From Gorsachius magnificus (taxonomy: Eukaryota; Chordata; Aves; Pelecaniformes; Ardeidae): DNA of 64,000 nucleotides. The position numbers and the translations under genes are program-made. Location: positions 33,078,885-33,142,884 of the forward strand of contig CM067109.1 of the NCBI GenBank assembly GCA_034008185.1, in the 5' to 3' direction. A model generated the notes under the pieces. The model did not search any database. It was given only the letters and a program-made list of their open reading frames with translations, and was not told the origin of the DNA. Positions 37,438 through 51,400 of this stretch are shown here, in pieces (positions within the stretch are counted from its first letter, which is position 1; the number at the start of each line of letters is the position of its first letter).

Positions 37438-38379
37438 TCATCTATGGCACTCTTCAGCATGTAGATATTTTTGATTCATTGTTTTGAGAGCATAGGGAGA
37501 AAGTTACCTCCCTTGCCATGCTGGCCACACTTCTTTTTATGCAGACCAGTATATGACTGGCTTTCTGGGCTGCAAGAGCACGTTGCTAGCTCAAGTCCAG
37601 TTTTTCATCCACCAGTATCCCAAGTCCTTCTCCACAGGCTACTCTCAACCTATTCATCCCACAGTCTGTACTGATACTGAGGATTGCCCTGACCTAGCTG
37701 CAGGACCTTGTACTTGGCCTTGTTGAACTTCATGAGGTTCACATGGGCCCACTCCTTAAGCCTGTCAAGGTCCCTCTGGATGGTATCCCTTCCAACAAGC
37801 AAATCAGCTGCAGCACTCAGCCTGGTGTCATCCACAGACTTGCTGAAGGTGCACTCAATCCCACCCGATCAATGCCGTTGATGAAGATATTAAATAGTAT
37901 TGGACCCAGTACAGACCCTGGAGAAACATCACTCATTACCTGTTTCTACCTGGACATTGAGCCATTGACTGTAACTCTTTGGACACAGCCATCCCACTAA
38001 TTCCTTACCTGTCTAAAAGTTCATCCATCAAACTAATATTTCTCCAATTCAGAAATAAGAATGTTGTGGGGGTCTGTATCAAAGGTCTTAAAGATATCCA
38101 GGTAGCTCTTTCCTTGCCCATTGATGCAGTTGCTCTATTGTAGAAGGTCACTAAATTAGTCAGGCATGATTTTCCCTTGGTGAAGCCTTTCTAATCACCT
38201 GCCTGTCTTCTATATGCTTTACATTAACTTCCAGGAGAATTTGTTCCATGATTTTACCAGGCATGGAAGTGAGGCTGACTGGTTGGTAGTTCCCTGGGTC
38301 CTTCTTCTTATCGACTTTAAGGGTATTTACCCATCCCTTTTTCCAGTCACTGGGGACTTCAGCTGGCTGTCATGACTTT

Positions 38380-38628
38380 TCAAATGCATGGCTTGGCAAC
38401 TACATCAGCCAGCTCCCTTAGAACTCTGGGATACATCTCATCAGGTCCCATGGACTTGTGTATGTTCAGGGGACTCAGGTGGTCTTGAACCTGATCTTCT
38501 CTTACTTCATTCCCCCAGTCCCTGCCTTGACATTCAGGAACTTGAGAGACATGGGAAGAGAGATTACCACTGAAAACTGAGGTAGTAAAATTGTTGAGTA
38601 CCTTGACCTTCTCCATGTCAGCTGTCAC
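38380..38628 (-). pseudogene. CR1 ORF2 remnant, N-terminal reverse transcriptase part
   Basis: Eighty-two codons reading DMEKVKVLNNFTTSVFSG, then [20 protein letters not shown], equivalent to nt 725-945 of copy A. It is part of the 37485-39610 element. Confidence 0.75.
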
Positions 38629-38857
38629 TAGTTCTCCTACGCTGTTTGTTGGGGTGGTACATTTTCTTTGATCTTCATTTTCTGACCAATGTACCTGTAG
38701 AAGCCCTTATTATTATTCTTTGCATCCCTTGTCAAATTCAACTCCTGTTATGCCCTGTCTTTCCTGATCCTATCCCTATGCATTTCGGCAGTGTACCTAT
38801 ATTCTTCCCAGAATATATGTCCCTGTTTCCTCTGCATATGTATTTCCTTCTTACATT

Positions 38858-39094
38858 TTAGTCTGACCAGGAGGTCCTTACCAAGTCATGCTGGGCTTCT
38901 GAGTTCCTTGCCTGTTTCTTACATGTGGGAATCAAGAGCTCTTGCACTCTATGAATAATGTTCTTAAAGAGCTGCCAGCTCAGTTCATCTCCTTTATCCT
39001 TGAGACCAGTTTCCCAGGGTGTTCCATCCACTAATTCCTTAAAAAACTGAAAATTTACTCTCCTAAAATTCAGTGTCCTGAGTCTAGTCTTCAC
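38858..39094 (-). pseudogene. CR1 ORF2 remnant, endonuclease/RT linker
   Basis: Seventy-eight codons reading TRLRTLNFRRVNFQFFKELVDG and CKKQARNSEAQHD, equivalent to the segment after the SDH block in copy A ([21 protein letters not shown]). It is part of the 37485-39610 element. Confidence 0.75.
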
Positions 39095-40224
39095 CTGGCC
39101 AATATCCCTCAGGAGTGTGAATTCCCCAGATCATGATCACTTAAGCCTAGGCTGACACCAGTCTTGACCTCTCTAATTGGTTCTTCTGTGTTGGTAAGCA
39201 ACAAGTCTAGCAACTCTTCTCCTCTGGTCGGGTGGTCTATCATCTTGCTTAAGAAATTAACCTCAACACACTCCAGGAATCTCCTGGACTACTTACAGAT
39301 TGCTGTGCCTCTTTTCCAGTGGATGTCAGGCTGATTGAAGTCTTCTAGCACGATCAGAGTCCACAAGCATAGTGTTTCCTGTTAACAGCCTTCCCTTGGT
39401 TCAGTAACCTGTAGTAAATACCAACCATGAAGTTTCCTTTGTTGACTTGGCCCTTAATTTTTACCCATAAACTGTCCATGCATTCATCAATGTTTTTCAA
39501 AGACAGCTCTGTGCAGTCAATGATTTTTTTTTTTTTTTTACACAGAAGGCAACACCCCTTCCCTTCCTTCCTTGCCTGTCCCTGAAGGCAAATTTAACAC
39601 TGACACCACTATTAAATTTTTAACTTTATTAAGCTGAAATCATTTTCCTTAGAGACTTGGTAATAAATCACCACCCTGACTTAAAGTTTCAGCCTACTCT
39701 AAAAAAACTGTTACGTAAAAATTGTCCTTGTCAGCTAGCAGCCTCCAACACCTTTTGCACTTGGTAATATTTAATGGTGTTAGAAAGAGAAAGAATGTAG
39801 TACTTGGTTTGGCTTTCCTAAAAAAACCCCACAAGGCAATGCTTTTATTGGATGCTAACTTAACTTCTACTTGTTCTTTTGCTTTATAAGCAGGATAGTT
39901 ACAGAATGACATTTTTTTATGTGTACACCAACCCAGAGAAGATCTTGAATTTGAAAGGCACACATACCTAATTTATAAAACTGAAATTCCTCATTCATTC
40001 AGCTGTGTTTATGCTACAGGTGGGGAGTGATCTGAAGGATGACCTAGCCCCCAGGATGTGATTCCACACAGTGCAGTGTGATGTACTGTTCTCTGATTCA
40101 CTCTGGACTTATCTGTGGCAGAAACTTAGGCATAAAGACAGAGGAGCAGCCCTGCTCCCCTTTAACACCCTTTACCTACAGAACTGAAATTGTCTTCAGA
40201 GAACAACAGTCCTACAGTCTTCCT

Positions 40225-40300
40225 TACTTTCTTCCTTTCTTTCTTTCTTTCTTCCCTTCCTTCTTTCATTCCTTCCTTTGTTCCTTCCTTTCTTTCTTAA
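40225..40300 (+). repeat. TTTC/TTCC polypyrimidine microsatellite
   Basis: Imperfect tetranucleotide run made almost wholly of T and C. The mirror-like, all-pyrimidine strand could form triplex DNA. Confidence 0.9.
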
Positions 40301-43300
40301 GTTTCTTAGAGCTATAACTCTGCTTAGATCTGTGGTAGTGTAGATGTGACTGAACAGCACAGCAACTCTTACTTAGATCTAACCCAAACCAAAAGCCAGG
40401 CATTGCACTTAAAGCACACCTGATGCACTTAGGTAAGACAGAACTCTTCAGAAAATATAACGATGACTGTCGTGTTTGTTTAAACACAGAAGAAGAAAAT
40501 GATATTTTATTTTTTTTAAAGAATAAAGAGTGTTAAAGAACTGCAGAGTAAGAATTCACTTCATTTTCTATTTTTACCTAAGAGGTTTAAATATACTTCT
40601 TCAGAAATTGATGTAGCCACCAGATCATAACTTGTTGGGCAGGAGTATGTTCCATCATGCTGCTGATGATTTGTAACTATCAGGAAGGAATTCAGCATTC
40701 ATAGTCAGTGAGAAAGAGAAAGAACATGATGAGGTAGTGTTGACTTACTGCCTGATGGATACAGCATTTTTCCTGAGAAATTTTTACCCTGTCAAATTGA
40801 GGGTGGAATTTAGACTAAGTTTGCCATCTCCTTAGAGAAAGCTTTCACATAAAATTGTAAATGATATTTTTAAAACCTCTAATAAGGCTTTTATGTTCCA
40901 TTTACAATGAGTTAAGGAGTGGCTTCTTGATCCTGACTGGATTTAGGTATAAACTACTTATCCTATACACCCTTCATGGGTAGGTTCCTCAGCTCTGCAT
41001 AGTTCCTGAACCCAGTCCAATAAAATCCAGTATATTACATAGCACTTCCTATATGTCAGAGTAGGATGATGGTGATAAAACACTCAACATATTGTCCCAG
41101 CTTAACCAGCTCATGCTTATTTGTTCCCAAATGTTGGATTATATGTCTCCTCTAAGGCTTGTGATGTTTGCTGGCAGGGAAGTTTTTTAATACCTCTAGA
41201 CAAGTAGTCCTATTCTGAAGCCTAAATAATTCATTACTAGAAGCTTTGGCAGAATTATAAGTATTTGAAAAAGGGTAACCCTTTGCTTGCAAGTTAGTTG
41301 TAAGAGTTAATAGGTATTTATTGCTGCCTACAACATAAGCATTAGTTTATTTACTTCTAAAGCTGCAAGTATACAGGAAACAATCTCTGCATAGATCTGA
41401 ATTGTTAATTTCTGAAAAAGAATGGGGAGGAATGATAAAATCTTTTAGGGCATTGATTTTGCTAATTGCCCTCTGTGATTACATGTAGCAGAAGATTGAT
41501 AGTTTTGCCAATCAAGAATATTGTGTTAATCCTTGGAGCTGCATTTAAACACAATGATAGTTTGACCTGCGGCCCATCATCTAAGAGAGAGGGAGTGATA
41601 ACAAAATTCATTCAATTACTTAGTTTCTTGATATGCTCTCTGGGACTGACATATAACAAAGGTTACATAAAGAGAAAGAGTAGCAGAATTTATTTCTTTG
41701 TTAAGCAAAATTAGTTTGATGTGATGTGATTATCATTTCAGGGTCTTTTTTTTCACAACTTGCCTAAATATAGATTGAGATTTAATTGGTAAGTAAAACA
41801 ACTGCATAAATTAATTTAATTTAAATTTTAATCTAGAAAAAAGCTGTGTGAATATATTCTATGCATAACAAGTAGTGTTACTTGCAAACAACGGGATGCC
41901 CAGCATTTTCCGTTGTGGGACTGATTTTCATTTGCTTCAAATGTTCTTAAGCAAAAGGAGGATGGAGATTTTCCAACAGAAATTTTAGTGATTGAAAGTA
42001 AAAGGCTTGATCAAAGTGTACTGTTTTGCCTTATCAACAGTTTTGCTGAACTTCACTTCTAAAAGTACTCATGGCCCTGTAAGTATCTGAAGTAAGAATC
42101 TGAAACTGACGCGGAAATGCAGAGGTGCAATTCTTTATTCTTATGAATAGTCCACCATTATCTGCTTAGTTCAGAAATCTCAGTTTAGAAAAAAAACACA
42201 ACTGATTGAACAAACAAACCAAATCAAACCCAGCTTGTATGTATCAAACTTAATTTTCTTAGCAGGTCAAACCTCTTTAGATACCTTCTTTTCTGGTACT
42301 ATTTTGACTGAGCTTGTTCCATCTTAAAACACCATTAAATCAAGTAATGCAGAGCTGATACTTCCTAACAGAAGTGCTCCTGACACCTGGTACATGGTGT
42401 TCTTTGTGTTATTCATAAATGGATTCTTTTTTCTTGCCCACCCATCTCCTTTTCTTGTCCTGTTTTTAACCCAGACATGAAAAAAATTAGGTCTACTGAT
42501 AGGCAGATTTTTCTATAAAGAGGAAAATAGTAAGTTTAGGTCTAAACGCAAAGGGTTGAGACACATTGCTTCTCCTGGAGATGTGCCACACATCAGCACA
42601 CATGTTTGAATTCTGACACACCGGAGACACTTTGGAATTAATGCACTGCCACACAAATTTAATAGGAGACAAGTGTGAGAGAAAAGAAAGAACTGAGAGC
42701 AATTATCTGCTGACACAGCCTGGAGAGAATAAACCAAAAAATATTAGTGAGGCATTTGCTGGACAAGAGGACTTGATGCAGAATGTTACAGCAGGCTATG
42801 CCTTTGAGCTGAAAGCAGGAGAGATTGGAGTACACTCAATTGGCCACTGACTGACTTGACATTTGTGTGTAGGAAAGGGAGAAATCACCTGAAACTGAAA
42901 GAGAGAAAGAAAATATGAAGTTAGAAATTGGCTCTCAAAAATATTTTTTCTAAAAAGGGGTTCAGAGGCTAGATTTGAGCCTCAATTAAGAAGAAATTGT
43001 TGTCCTAATTTCACAAATTGACAAGTGATGCAACAGTCATATTGTAGTTAAAGAAAGAGAAAACAGAAAACAATGATAAAGGGAACAGTAGACTCATTTG
43101 ATTGAACATCATTCCATACGTTAAACATGGTCCAGATGAGAAGAAACTGAAGAAACAAAGGAAGGCTATAGAGAAAGATCAAAAAATAGTAGGATAGAAT
43201 TAAAAGGAGAGAATGACCTCTTGAAGAGACCATCTTACTAAGTGCAAAACTTGTAGAATACATAACCCCATGACTTCTTTTTGGTTTTTTTAATACTACA

Positions 43301-45147
43301 GCATGAGGTTCTCAACCAAATAGTAGGAAAAATAATTTTCTGAATGTTTAAATGTTCCTATAGCCATTCCAATAGGTTATTTCCTTTTCCCCACTGGGAG
43401 TTGTGGATATAGAGAATGAAAAAAGGGACAGGTCATCTTTGGATTACAGTTATAGTGAGTTACTTCACTAAAAGTCTTAAAACCAAAAAGGAACTAAGAA
43501 AAATTACCTAATTAAAAGCCTCTTAAAGTTCAGTATTATCAAGAATGTATTAAAGTCTTCTTACTTTGACAGCTAATTTACCTGAAGAATATTTTTTTTA
43601 ACAGATAATTATTTAAATTTTTGTTGGCTTCTAACTTAAAAGCAACTTAGACAAAAGAAGAATTTTGGGCTTGCCTAATTCTATACGGAGAAATCGAAGT
43701 GCAGTATCATAAAACACTGGCAAATATTTTAAAAACTGTATGCTTGTCTGTTCGTGTCTTTGTATTACAGACCTGAAGACGTTCTGTTGCCCCATTAAGT
43801 TTCAAAATAAGCCCAGCATATTAACAGAATTCTCTGAAGGAATGATCAATCAGAAAGAGTGTAGATATTATGTACTATTTATATGGAGTAGAAATTAGAT
43901 TGTTCTCTTTAGTTCTATAATTTTTTTCCCCCATGACTTAATGTCTTGATTGTTATGACAGTATGTCATATCCTCTTGTTCAGAGGAAATTTTCAGCTTT
44001 TTAAAGCCTGTGTCACTATGGTCCGACTGCTTCTATTACCAAAATAGCTTGCTTTTTTTTGATGCAGAGGTCTGTATTTTAGACTTCTGACTGGCTGCAG
44101 CAGATGGAGAAGAAATTCCCTTAGCAGAAACTTTTCTTCAAACATGTTCTCTCTCAGCACCTACAATAGAACATTGCTCACCTGTAATAAAATTTAAAAA
44201 AAAAAAAAGATTGATTTATTCTAATTTGTACAGATTAGAACAGAAGCTAACACAGTCCATGCCCCAAAAAAGATAGAAAAATTTTACTGGGCTTTAAAAA
44301 TACGTATCTTCAAAAACCTGTGTCTACTCCAGCTCATTCTTTGTTACCTGTATAAGTTTATCCTATTCTTCTCAGCTCTAATAATATTATTGAGCTATTA
44401 TAAAACATTTGTAAACAGAAATTGTATTGAGACAAAATCTACATCAAATCTTCTCAATACAAATTAAAAATCACAGCAATAACTATATTTGAGGGCAAGA
44501 AATCAGGTCTTAAATAAGCCTAGCCATACTGAGAGACTCAAATTACATCAAGAGCAGAAAAAATATTTTATATCAGATGTACTTGAAGGCTAAGATGCTT
44601 CTCAGGTCTCAGCTAAAGAAGTGTGGATCACTAAAGTTTCCATTTGGATTAAATAAGCTGATGTTTGTATTCGTAATTTAAAATCAGTGTTACGATCAAA
44701 TGAAAAGTATGCAAGGGGAGGGTTTGTTCTTTTCTGGATGATTTTGATTTTAATTCCACAGAGTTTGCCAAGTAATTCAGAAGGGTGTTATGGGAGCACA
44801 GAGAAAGAAAAGAAGAGCAAGCTGAGCTGAAAAAAAAGTGATAAAGGTTTTCTTGGACTTGTTAGTATAATTACAGGCTGCTTCTTATGCTTATTGAATA
44901 TACCTTGGGCAGGGAATAGGCAAATGAATTCTCTGAACAGGAAAAGTAACTTCTCTAGGAAAAGTAATGAGTAAGCAAACTGCTTCAGGTGTCCAGATGA
45001 CCATATGGCCAGTATTGAAGCTGTCAATTTCTCTAGCAAGTCTTATGCACCCATCTACCATTTCTGTCCAAAATACAACATGTACTTATCATTCATTTTC
45101 CTTCAAGAAGTATTTTCAGAAGTCTTAGGCAGCTTTACATGCAAATT

Positions 45148-45164
45148 AAAAAAAAAAAAAAAAA
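45148..45164 (+). repeat. A17 homopolymer
   Basis: Seventeen consecutive A in AT-rich DNA, with no associated element recognised. Confidence 0.9.
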
Positions 45165-47927
45165 TCTGTCTGGCTGAATATAGATTGAAAATACATTCAT
45201 GCTTAACAAAAGACAATTATTAGCCAGCTGAATAGAAATGGAAATTGAATATAAACTGAAACAGGAGTGTTAGAGACATTGAAAGGACTATGAACTGATA
45301 AAGATAGTTTTATTCATTACTACATTCATTTTCTAAAACAACAACATAAGAAGGAGAAGGCACTGGATAATATCTTTAATAAGGGCAAACTTACAATAGG
45401 TTATGAAACACAGAGTTTTCATAAGGTACTCAAGAAGCCCATAAGTGACTAATTAAAGCTGCAGAAGCAAAAATAGAACAGTGAGTATTTCACATTTACA
45501 TACGTAATATTCATTATTATTTATCCAAAAAGATTTAGGGAAAGGGAAGGGTAACTTTGGTGGATCACAGTGCCATTCTGTTGTTTTGAGAGGCTGATTT
45601 GAGGGAATTTTATGCACTTGAGAACTCATTTCCACGACATAAGAAAACTATGAGCACCATCTCTTTCAGAAATAACTTCTGAACTCATTTTTGCAGCTGA
45701 ACTTTCTCTTGATAAGCTAGCCTAACAAATCATTTCTAACATGCTTATGCTACCCCTCTTGACCAAGAAAACATATCAGTAATCTGTGATCTATTGACTC
45801 TATTTCTCAGATCTTTGGGAACACTGAAAGGGGGAAAAAAATACAGATATATCCTAAGTAAAGGAGCTTGCATGTTTATTTGAAAAGCGAGAAATAGATG
45901 CTGACCTTAGAATATTCCTTCCAGCCACTTACAGATATTTTTATTCTGTAGAACAAAAAAAATAATAAAAAGTAAATTACTGTGAACTTTCAGATTAGTT
46001 ATAGCTACTCTGAATTTGTTTTTCTATTCCCAACCCTAATGTTCCTTTTACTTCTTGCTCTGTAATCCACATAAATATGAAACTCTTAGCTGCATTCATG
46101 TTGGACAATGGTTTTGTAAAAAAAAAAACCCACTCAACTGTGTTTGTTAACTTTCATCTCCAGATTAAATGTACTCATGCTGAAACTAAAATGCAGAGTT
46201 GCAAGAGAGAATTTTTATCATGAGCAGTCTAATAGGATCATCCTGAAATTGTTCTCTTTTTTTGTGTGTAGGTGATACCTAACAAAAAAGTTAGTGTGTG
46301 CTGAGAGAATCTTGGTCTACCACACTGTCACTCTATATTTTCCATTCATTTATATCTGAACTGCTACATAGTACCTAGCACAATTCTAAACTACTCTGCT
46401 AAAGGTAGCATTCCATCCATCCCTGGACATATGGTTACCTTTCCAAGGAACTATGATTAGTCATCAGTATACCTCTTCACACAGGTAGCATGTTATTCAG
46501 GATTAGACTCTAAAACCTTCAGCACCACCATATATACTGAAAGGGAGTGAAAGGTTTTGATGTTTTGCACTTCATTAGCTGAATCCTTGAAAGAGATGGC
46601 AACAAAGCAAAAACTCTGCTTCTTATCTTTAGGCAAGTGAGAAAGGCAGAACATCACATAGAAGCTTCTTATTTGAATTGTTTAGGTTTAGCACATCTCT
46701 TGTCAGAACTCTTTTTAATGTATATATCTATTCATGTACAAAAAAGGTTTCATTGCTGAGAATTATTAATAGAAGAAAACCTAAAGGATGTAGAGTGGTT
46801 TCTGGAGCAATTGCTAAAAGAGACCATCGTCAGCTTCAGTATATGTTCAGTACACATTAGCTTCAGTATACAAACATGTAATATTAATTTTTGAAAATAC
46901 TTTACAAGCTGTATAGCAAGTATATTTGTGTGTGAAGAAAGTCACACAAGTTAAAACATAAGTTTTATGAACTTTTATTGGACAGTATATGTTTATTTCA
47001 GTGTTTCCCCTAGAGAGGTGGGTCCTCTGAAATGAAATATTTCAGAGAAAATATTACCAACTTGTATCTTTGAGAAGCTCTTTCATTCACAGATATTTTG
47101 TTTATTCTTGAAGAAAACATAAAAGTGCCAAAGGGCATGTCACTGTGACATATTGGCTTTGCAGAAGCCATCAGTAGGAACAATAGGTTTTAAAATACAA
47201 TCCCAGGCTATCTGGTTATGAGAAATAACTTAAAATTTTCATTAATTTCTTATTAGTATTATGACAACTAACTCAATATCAGCAGTCTACCTGGCAAGCT
47301 TATGAATTTTATCAGAGCATTTAAAGTAACCCCAGTCTATTTTGTCTGCAACAAACCACAGCAACCACAGTTTCATTCTACCTCAGACTAATTATTTCCT
47401 ATAAACGTGGAAGGATTATATTTGCATTGTATAACTACACCTCTGTCTTATTGTTATATTTTATTTTATATTGTAAAGTAACTTCTGTTTTCCCAGTGTC
47501 AAGTGGAGGGTTTTTGTTGTTTCGTTTTTTTGGGGGTTTTGGTTTTTTGGTTGTTGGTTTGTGAATTTTTTAAAAGAAGAGTTCAAGCAAGTTCAGCAGT
47601 TCAAAGATTGGATTCCAGGTCTGATACTTAGTAAAGCATTTAGATATCTCAGTGGAACTGAGAACACTTAATTCTGAAGTAAAAATTTAGAAGAGCTTTG
47701 TACGTTAAGTCCTTGGATGTTTTTCAAGTTCAGAGAAGTTTTGAAGCCATGTGAGTTAAATATCTTCTTGCCACTTTTGTTTCCCTACCAAACTGTATTA
47801 TTGCCACTCTTTTATCTAAATACATATATGCTCATTTCATTTATTTTCTTGCTCCCTCAGTCAGGTAGTAAGGATTTGATCACATTAGCCAGTCCAAGTG
47901 AAAACTGGATTGAAATTATTTAGCTAC

Positions 47928-48474
47928 TGTTGTGGTTTAACTCGGCAAGCAGCTGAATACCACACAGCCATTCATTCATTCCCCACCTCCCTCAGTGGGA
48001 TGGGGGAGAGAATGGGGAAAAAAGGTAAAACCTGTGGGTTGAGATAAAGACAGTTTAATAAAATGGTAGAGGAAAAAAAGCTGCTGCTGCTGCTACTACT
48101 ACTACTACTAATAATAATAATAACAGAATTTACAGACTATACAAAAAAGGGGTGCGCAATGCAATCGCTCACTACCTGCTGACTGATGCCCAGCTTGTAG
48201 TGAGCAATGATTGCTCTTCCCCGGCCAGCTCCCCCCAAGCATGACATCATATGGTATTGAATAGCCCTTTGGTCACTTTGGGTCATCTGTCCTGGCTGTG
48301 TTCCCTCCCAGCCTGGCAGAGCATGGGAAGCTGAAAAGTCCTTGACAAGTCAAGGCACTGCTTAGCAACAATTAAGCCATCAGTAGGTTACTAACATTCT
48401 TCTAGTACTAAATCCAAAACACAGCACGATGCCAGCTACTGGGAAGAAAATTAACTCTATCCCAGGTGAAACCA
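47928..48474 (-). mobile_element. Solo LTR 3 of the same endogenous retrovirus family (middle type A), inverted
   Basis: Low-coordinate end reads TGTTGTGGTTTAA, the complement of the family 3' end with one CpG-type change. High-coordinate end reads (as complement) TGGTTTCACCTGGGATAGAG, so the first ~5 bases of the family 5' end are missing. Exact GCTAC copies at 47923-47927 and 48475-48479 give a perfect 5-bp target duplication. The middle carries the complement of GAGCAATTGC and GATTGCTCACTAC-like blocks, matching LTR 1 and not LTRs 2 and 4. No viral coding sequence adjoins it. Confidence 0.9.
48080..48123 (+). repeat. Trinucleotide microsatellite GCT/ACT/AAT inside LTR 3
   Basis: Successive runs of GCT, ACT and AAT units, on the plus strand. 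LTR 1 has a simpler TTATTATT-like stretch at the matching place, so the run probably grew from a T/A-rich seed inside the LTR. Confidence 0.9.
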
Positions 48475-51400
48475 GCTACTTGTAACTCAAAGTGAAAACT
48501 TGACTCTCATCAGGAATACATGGCTGCTACAAAAGACTACTTATCAAAGTCAACTAATAGTAGACGTATGTTTGAGGTTTTGGCAATGATCAAGCATTTG
48601 GTTAAAATAGCTAAAGAATGTCCACTTTTAAAGTTTGGAGTTGTTTGTGTACACAAAACATAAATTCCTAAAGTAAACTTTGAGTTTTTCTGTAGTCTTT
48701 AAACAATTATAAACTCCTCAGAGCTCCATCATGAAGGGAAGAAAAGAGGACTCTGTTTAATGGTAGCTATTTTTGTTGTGGCAGACATTAATTCTCATTA
48801 GCTGCATTTTGTGCTGTCATTTGAGAAATATTAGTGAGCTTTGAAGACATGAAGTACCTGTCATTTAGCTAGCAGAACAGAATGCTCCTTTCCCAGTTCT
48901 GCTGCCTGATATTTCATGGGTATATCGTGTATGCTCAGTCCATTTATATCCCTCTGAGACCAATATGTGGCATTTGAACTAAAGTGAAAGTGTGACTACA
49001 CTTAGGGAAGGAAGAAAAATATAGGCATCTGCATAAGCTGAAGACAGGGGTTAGTTTCTCCCCTGAGGTTACAAGAAAGTTGCCCTTGTCTTAACTCCAC
49101 AGATGCTCAAGGGCCTGGGATCATTTCTAAATGAATTATTAGTCTGACTTACTATACCAGTGGGGCAAATCCTAAACACATTTGTTTTCTTCTGCTGACA
49201 TCTGTGGCAATTTTGCACACAGAATGAATACAGAACATACCTCTTAGACTTTCACTTCACAATAGGCATCAGGATCCAGCAGCTGAAATGCTGTTTCTAA
49301 TTTTAATGGAAGTTTGTATGTGGAATGAATGGAAAGCATTGCCCTACAGTTTTACAGGTTAATTTCTGGCTAGTCTCTTTGTAGATATACAGGGGATTTT
49401 GGTTTTCTTTTTAATAGAAAATACATGAGTGTCTTTCCATTAGAGCAATGAGTGAACCTTCTCAGTAACGAACAAAATCTCTGATTTTAATAAGCATATT
49501 GAGTAGTCACGGTCCACTTGTTATAAAAGCTTTTTATATGACCTTATATAAAAAGATGTGTTATCTTTAAATTGTACAGATTAAATGAAGGAAAAATGCA
49601 AAATGTTATACAAGTGTATAATCATAAAAGAACATACAAAATCCTTGCTTTCTCCCGAGTCAATTGCATAGTATGCTATTAGCAATTACAAAACATTCTA
49701 GTGCATATCAATTCATATAATATGCATTATTATTCATACAAAACAAGAAACAACACAAAAAGGAACTTTAGAGTTTTAAAAGATTTCTATCTGCATCATT
49801 TAATACATTTGTCCTCGATGGTAGTATTTAATGCAGTGCCTAAAATCCTGTTACAGAGTTGCCATAGTAAGATCATCCTGTGTCCTGTTACTGACTTACT
49901 ATACCATCATGACCCTGTTGGCTTTTGTAATGCAGTTGTAGTTCTCAAGTAGTTCATTACATAAATTGTTGTCTGTCATAGCAGACAATTTTGATGAGGT
50001 TTTTTTTGAGTGTTTACTTGCATGTTAGAGAAACAGAGGGAATGAGTAAGTTAATAAATATTCCATTGTTCAATGCAAATTTTCCACTGGAACAGAGTTC
50101 AGTAAAGTCTATCATGCAGTAATTTCATGTCCTTTGTTTTTATACAGATATATTTCTTTTATTAGTCTAGTCATAATTATGATGATACCATTTTCCCTCA
50201 GATATGAGTCATTATTTTATTCTTTGAGTCTTCCATCATCTACTGCAAATGTAATATATTATGACAAGTTAATAAATATTGTAAAAGACCAAAATATATG
50301 AATGTTTATCTGCAACAGTTTTCTGTAAAATATTAAGTGAAAGAAAAAAAAAAGACCAACTTCTTAGACCTGCTGCAGGTCTATCTAAAGTTTGCCTTTT
50401 TACATAGTTGAGAGGACCTATTATAGCTGACAACTCACAGACATTCAAGGCTCTGCAACAATATATACTGGAATGTATTGTAGATATTCAAATACCTTTT
50501 AATGGACAAGATATTTCACACAAATAATTTGTGTTAGTTTCTTTCCAAACTTTTTCAAGTTACTGATTCAAATTTTGAAACTGCTAGGAAAGACTGCAAA
50601 AAAAATATGTGAAAGTAAAATGGTTACCTAAAAAAAGCTAGGCACAGTGTGTTGAATGCAAGAAAATTATTTATCCAATCCTAAATCTGGAAAACTATGA
50701 TCTTCTTAAAATAAAGGATTATTTTCCATTTAACTATAATATGATTTTTAATTACATTGTTATTATGGAAAAATAGAGCATCTTGACTTTATGGGTTTAA
50801 ACTGCAGGACAGAAATGTTGGTAACCCATACCAGTGTTTCAGAACCTCAACAAACCCAGAAACACTCACCTGTTCCTCTTAGAAATGCATTTATATTTTA
50901 AAATATTTTTAAGAAAGGTGTTAATTTCCTATTTTGTTTCTAGTTGATATAATCAATATGTATTTTTTTTCTTTCACAGGCCCACATTATAATTCTTAGT
51001 GTCACATCAAATTAAACTGTTAGTCACTGCTAAAGAGCAAATGAAATAACAATTTCCTTATGACAAGTGCACCATTTACTATAATCAGACATTGCAGTGC
51101 TTTTGCTAAAAATGCCTTGAAGGAAGCGGTGTGAAAACTTGGTGACAGGGCAGGGTGGGGAGGCTTAGTTACATCACAGTAAAGCTATCTGCGGAAACTT
51201 CACAGTATTTCAATCCCCCTAAATTAATGTTTCACATATGGTAGTGTATGAGAAAGAAAACAAACCTGAAGAAAGTTTAAATTGTTTCTTCAGCTATAAT
51301 ACAGTAGTTAATGTACCCTCTAAATCTCAAGACTTCCATTAAACAGTCTGGTTTACCTCTGAGCTTTCACTTGTTCATTATACCTATGCTGAAATATATC

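Larger units (their letters stand above)
35069..37484. other. Unique AT-rich stretch, ending in G and pyrimidine tracts
   Basis: No gene recognised. The open frames at 35623-35946 and 35648-35917 are overlapping Phe/Leu/Tyr-rich translations of AT-rich DNA. It contains a short imperfect repetition of AGTTGGAATT near 36052-36077. Confidence 0.55.
37485..39610 (-). mobile_element. Ancient CR1 LINE, endonuclease to mid-ORF2, lacking its 3' end
   Basis: Minus strand reads, from high to low coordinates: endonuclease pieces (FRDRQGRKGRGVAF, TELSLKNIDECMDSLWVKIK, GIYYRLLNQ, DFNQPDIHWK, RRFLECVEVNFL, TRGEELLDLLLTNTEEPIREV); the linker (VDGTPWETGLKDKGDE); reverse transcriptase pieces ([21 protein letters not shown]); a decayed active site SVDD near 37830; and [20 protein letters not shown]. 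It stops near the equivalent of SVASRSREV. Many stops and frameshifts show it is old. It covers more endonuclease than any other copy in the window. Confidence 0.9.
39611..47927. other. Long repeat-poor AT-rich stretch, no gene recognised
   Basis: About 8.3 kb without a recognisable CR1 or LTR. Homopolymers occur near 44197-44209 (A) and 45148-45164 (A17). G/T-rich runs occur near 47505-47565. Small open frames have no motif. Confidence 0.55.

Noticed and set aside
37188..37487. Lys-rich (minus) and Phe/Leu-rich (plus) open frames
   Set aside because: Both are translations of the G and T tracts; low-complexity artefacts.
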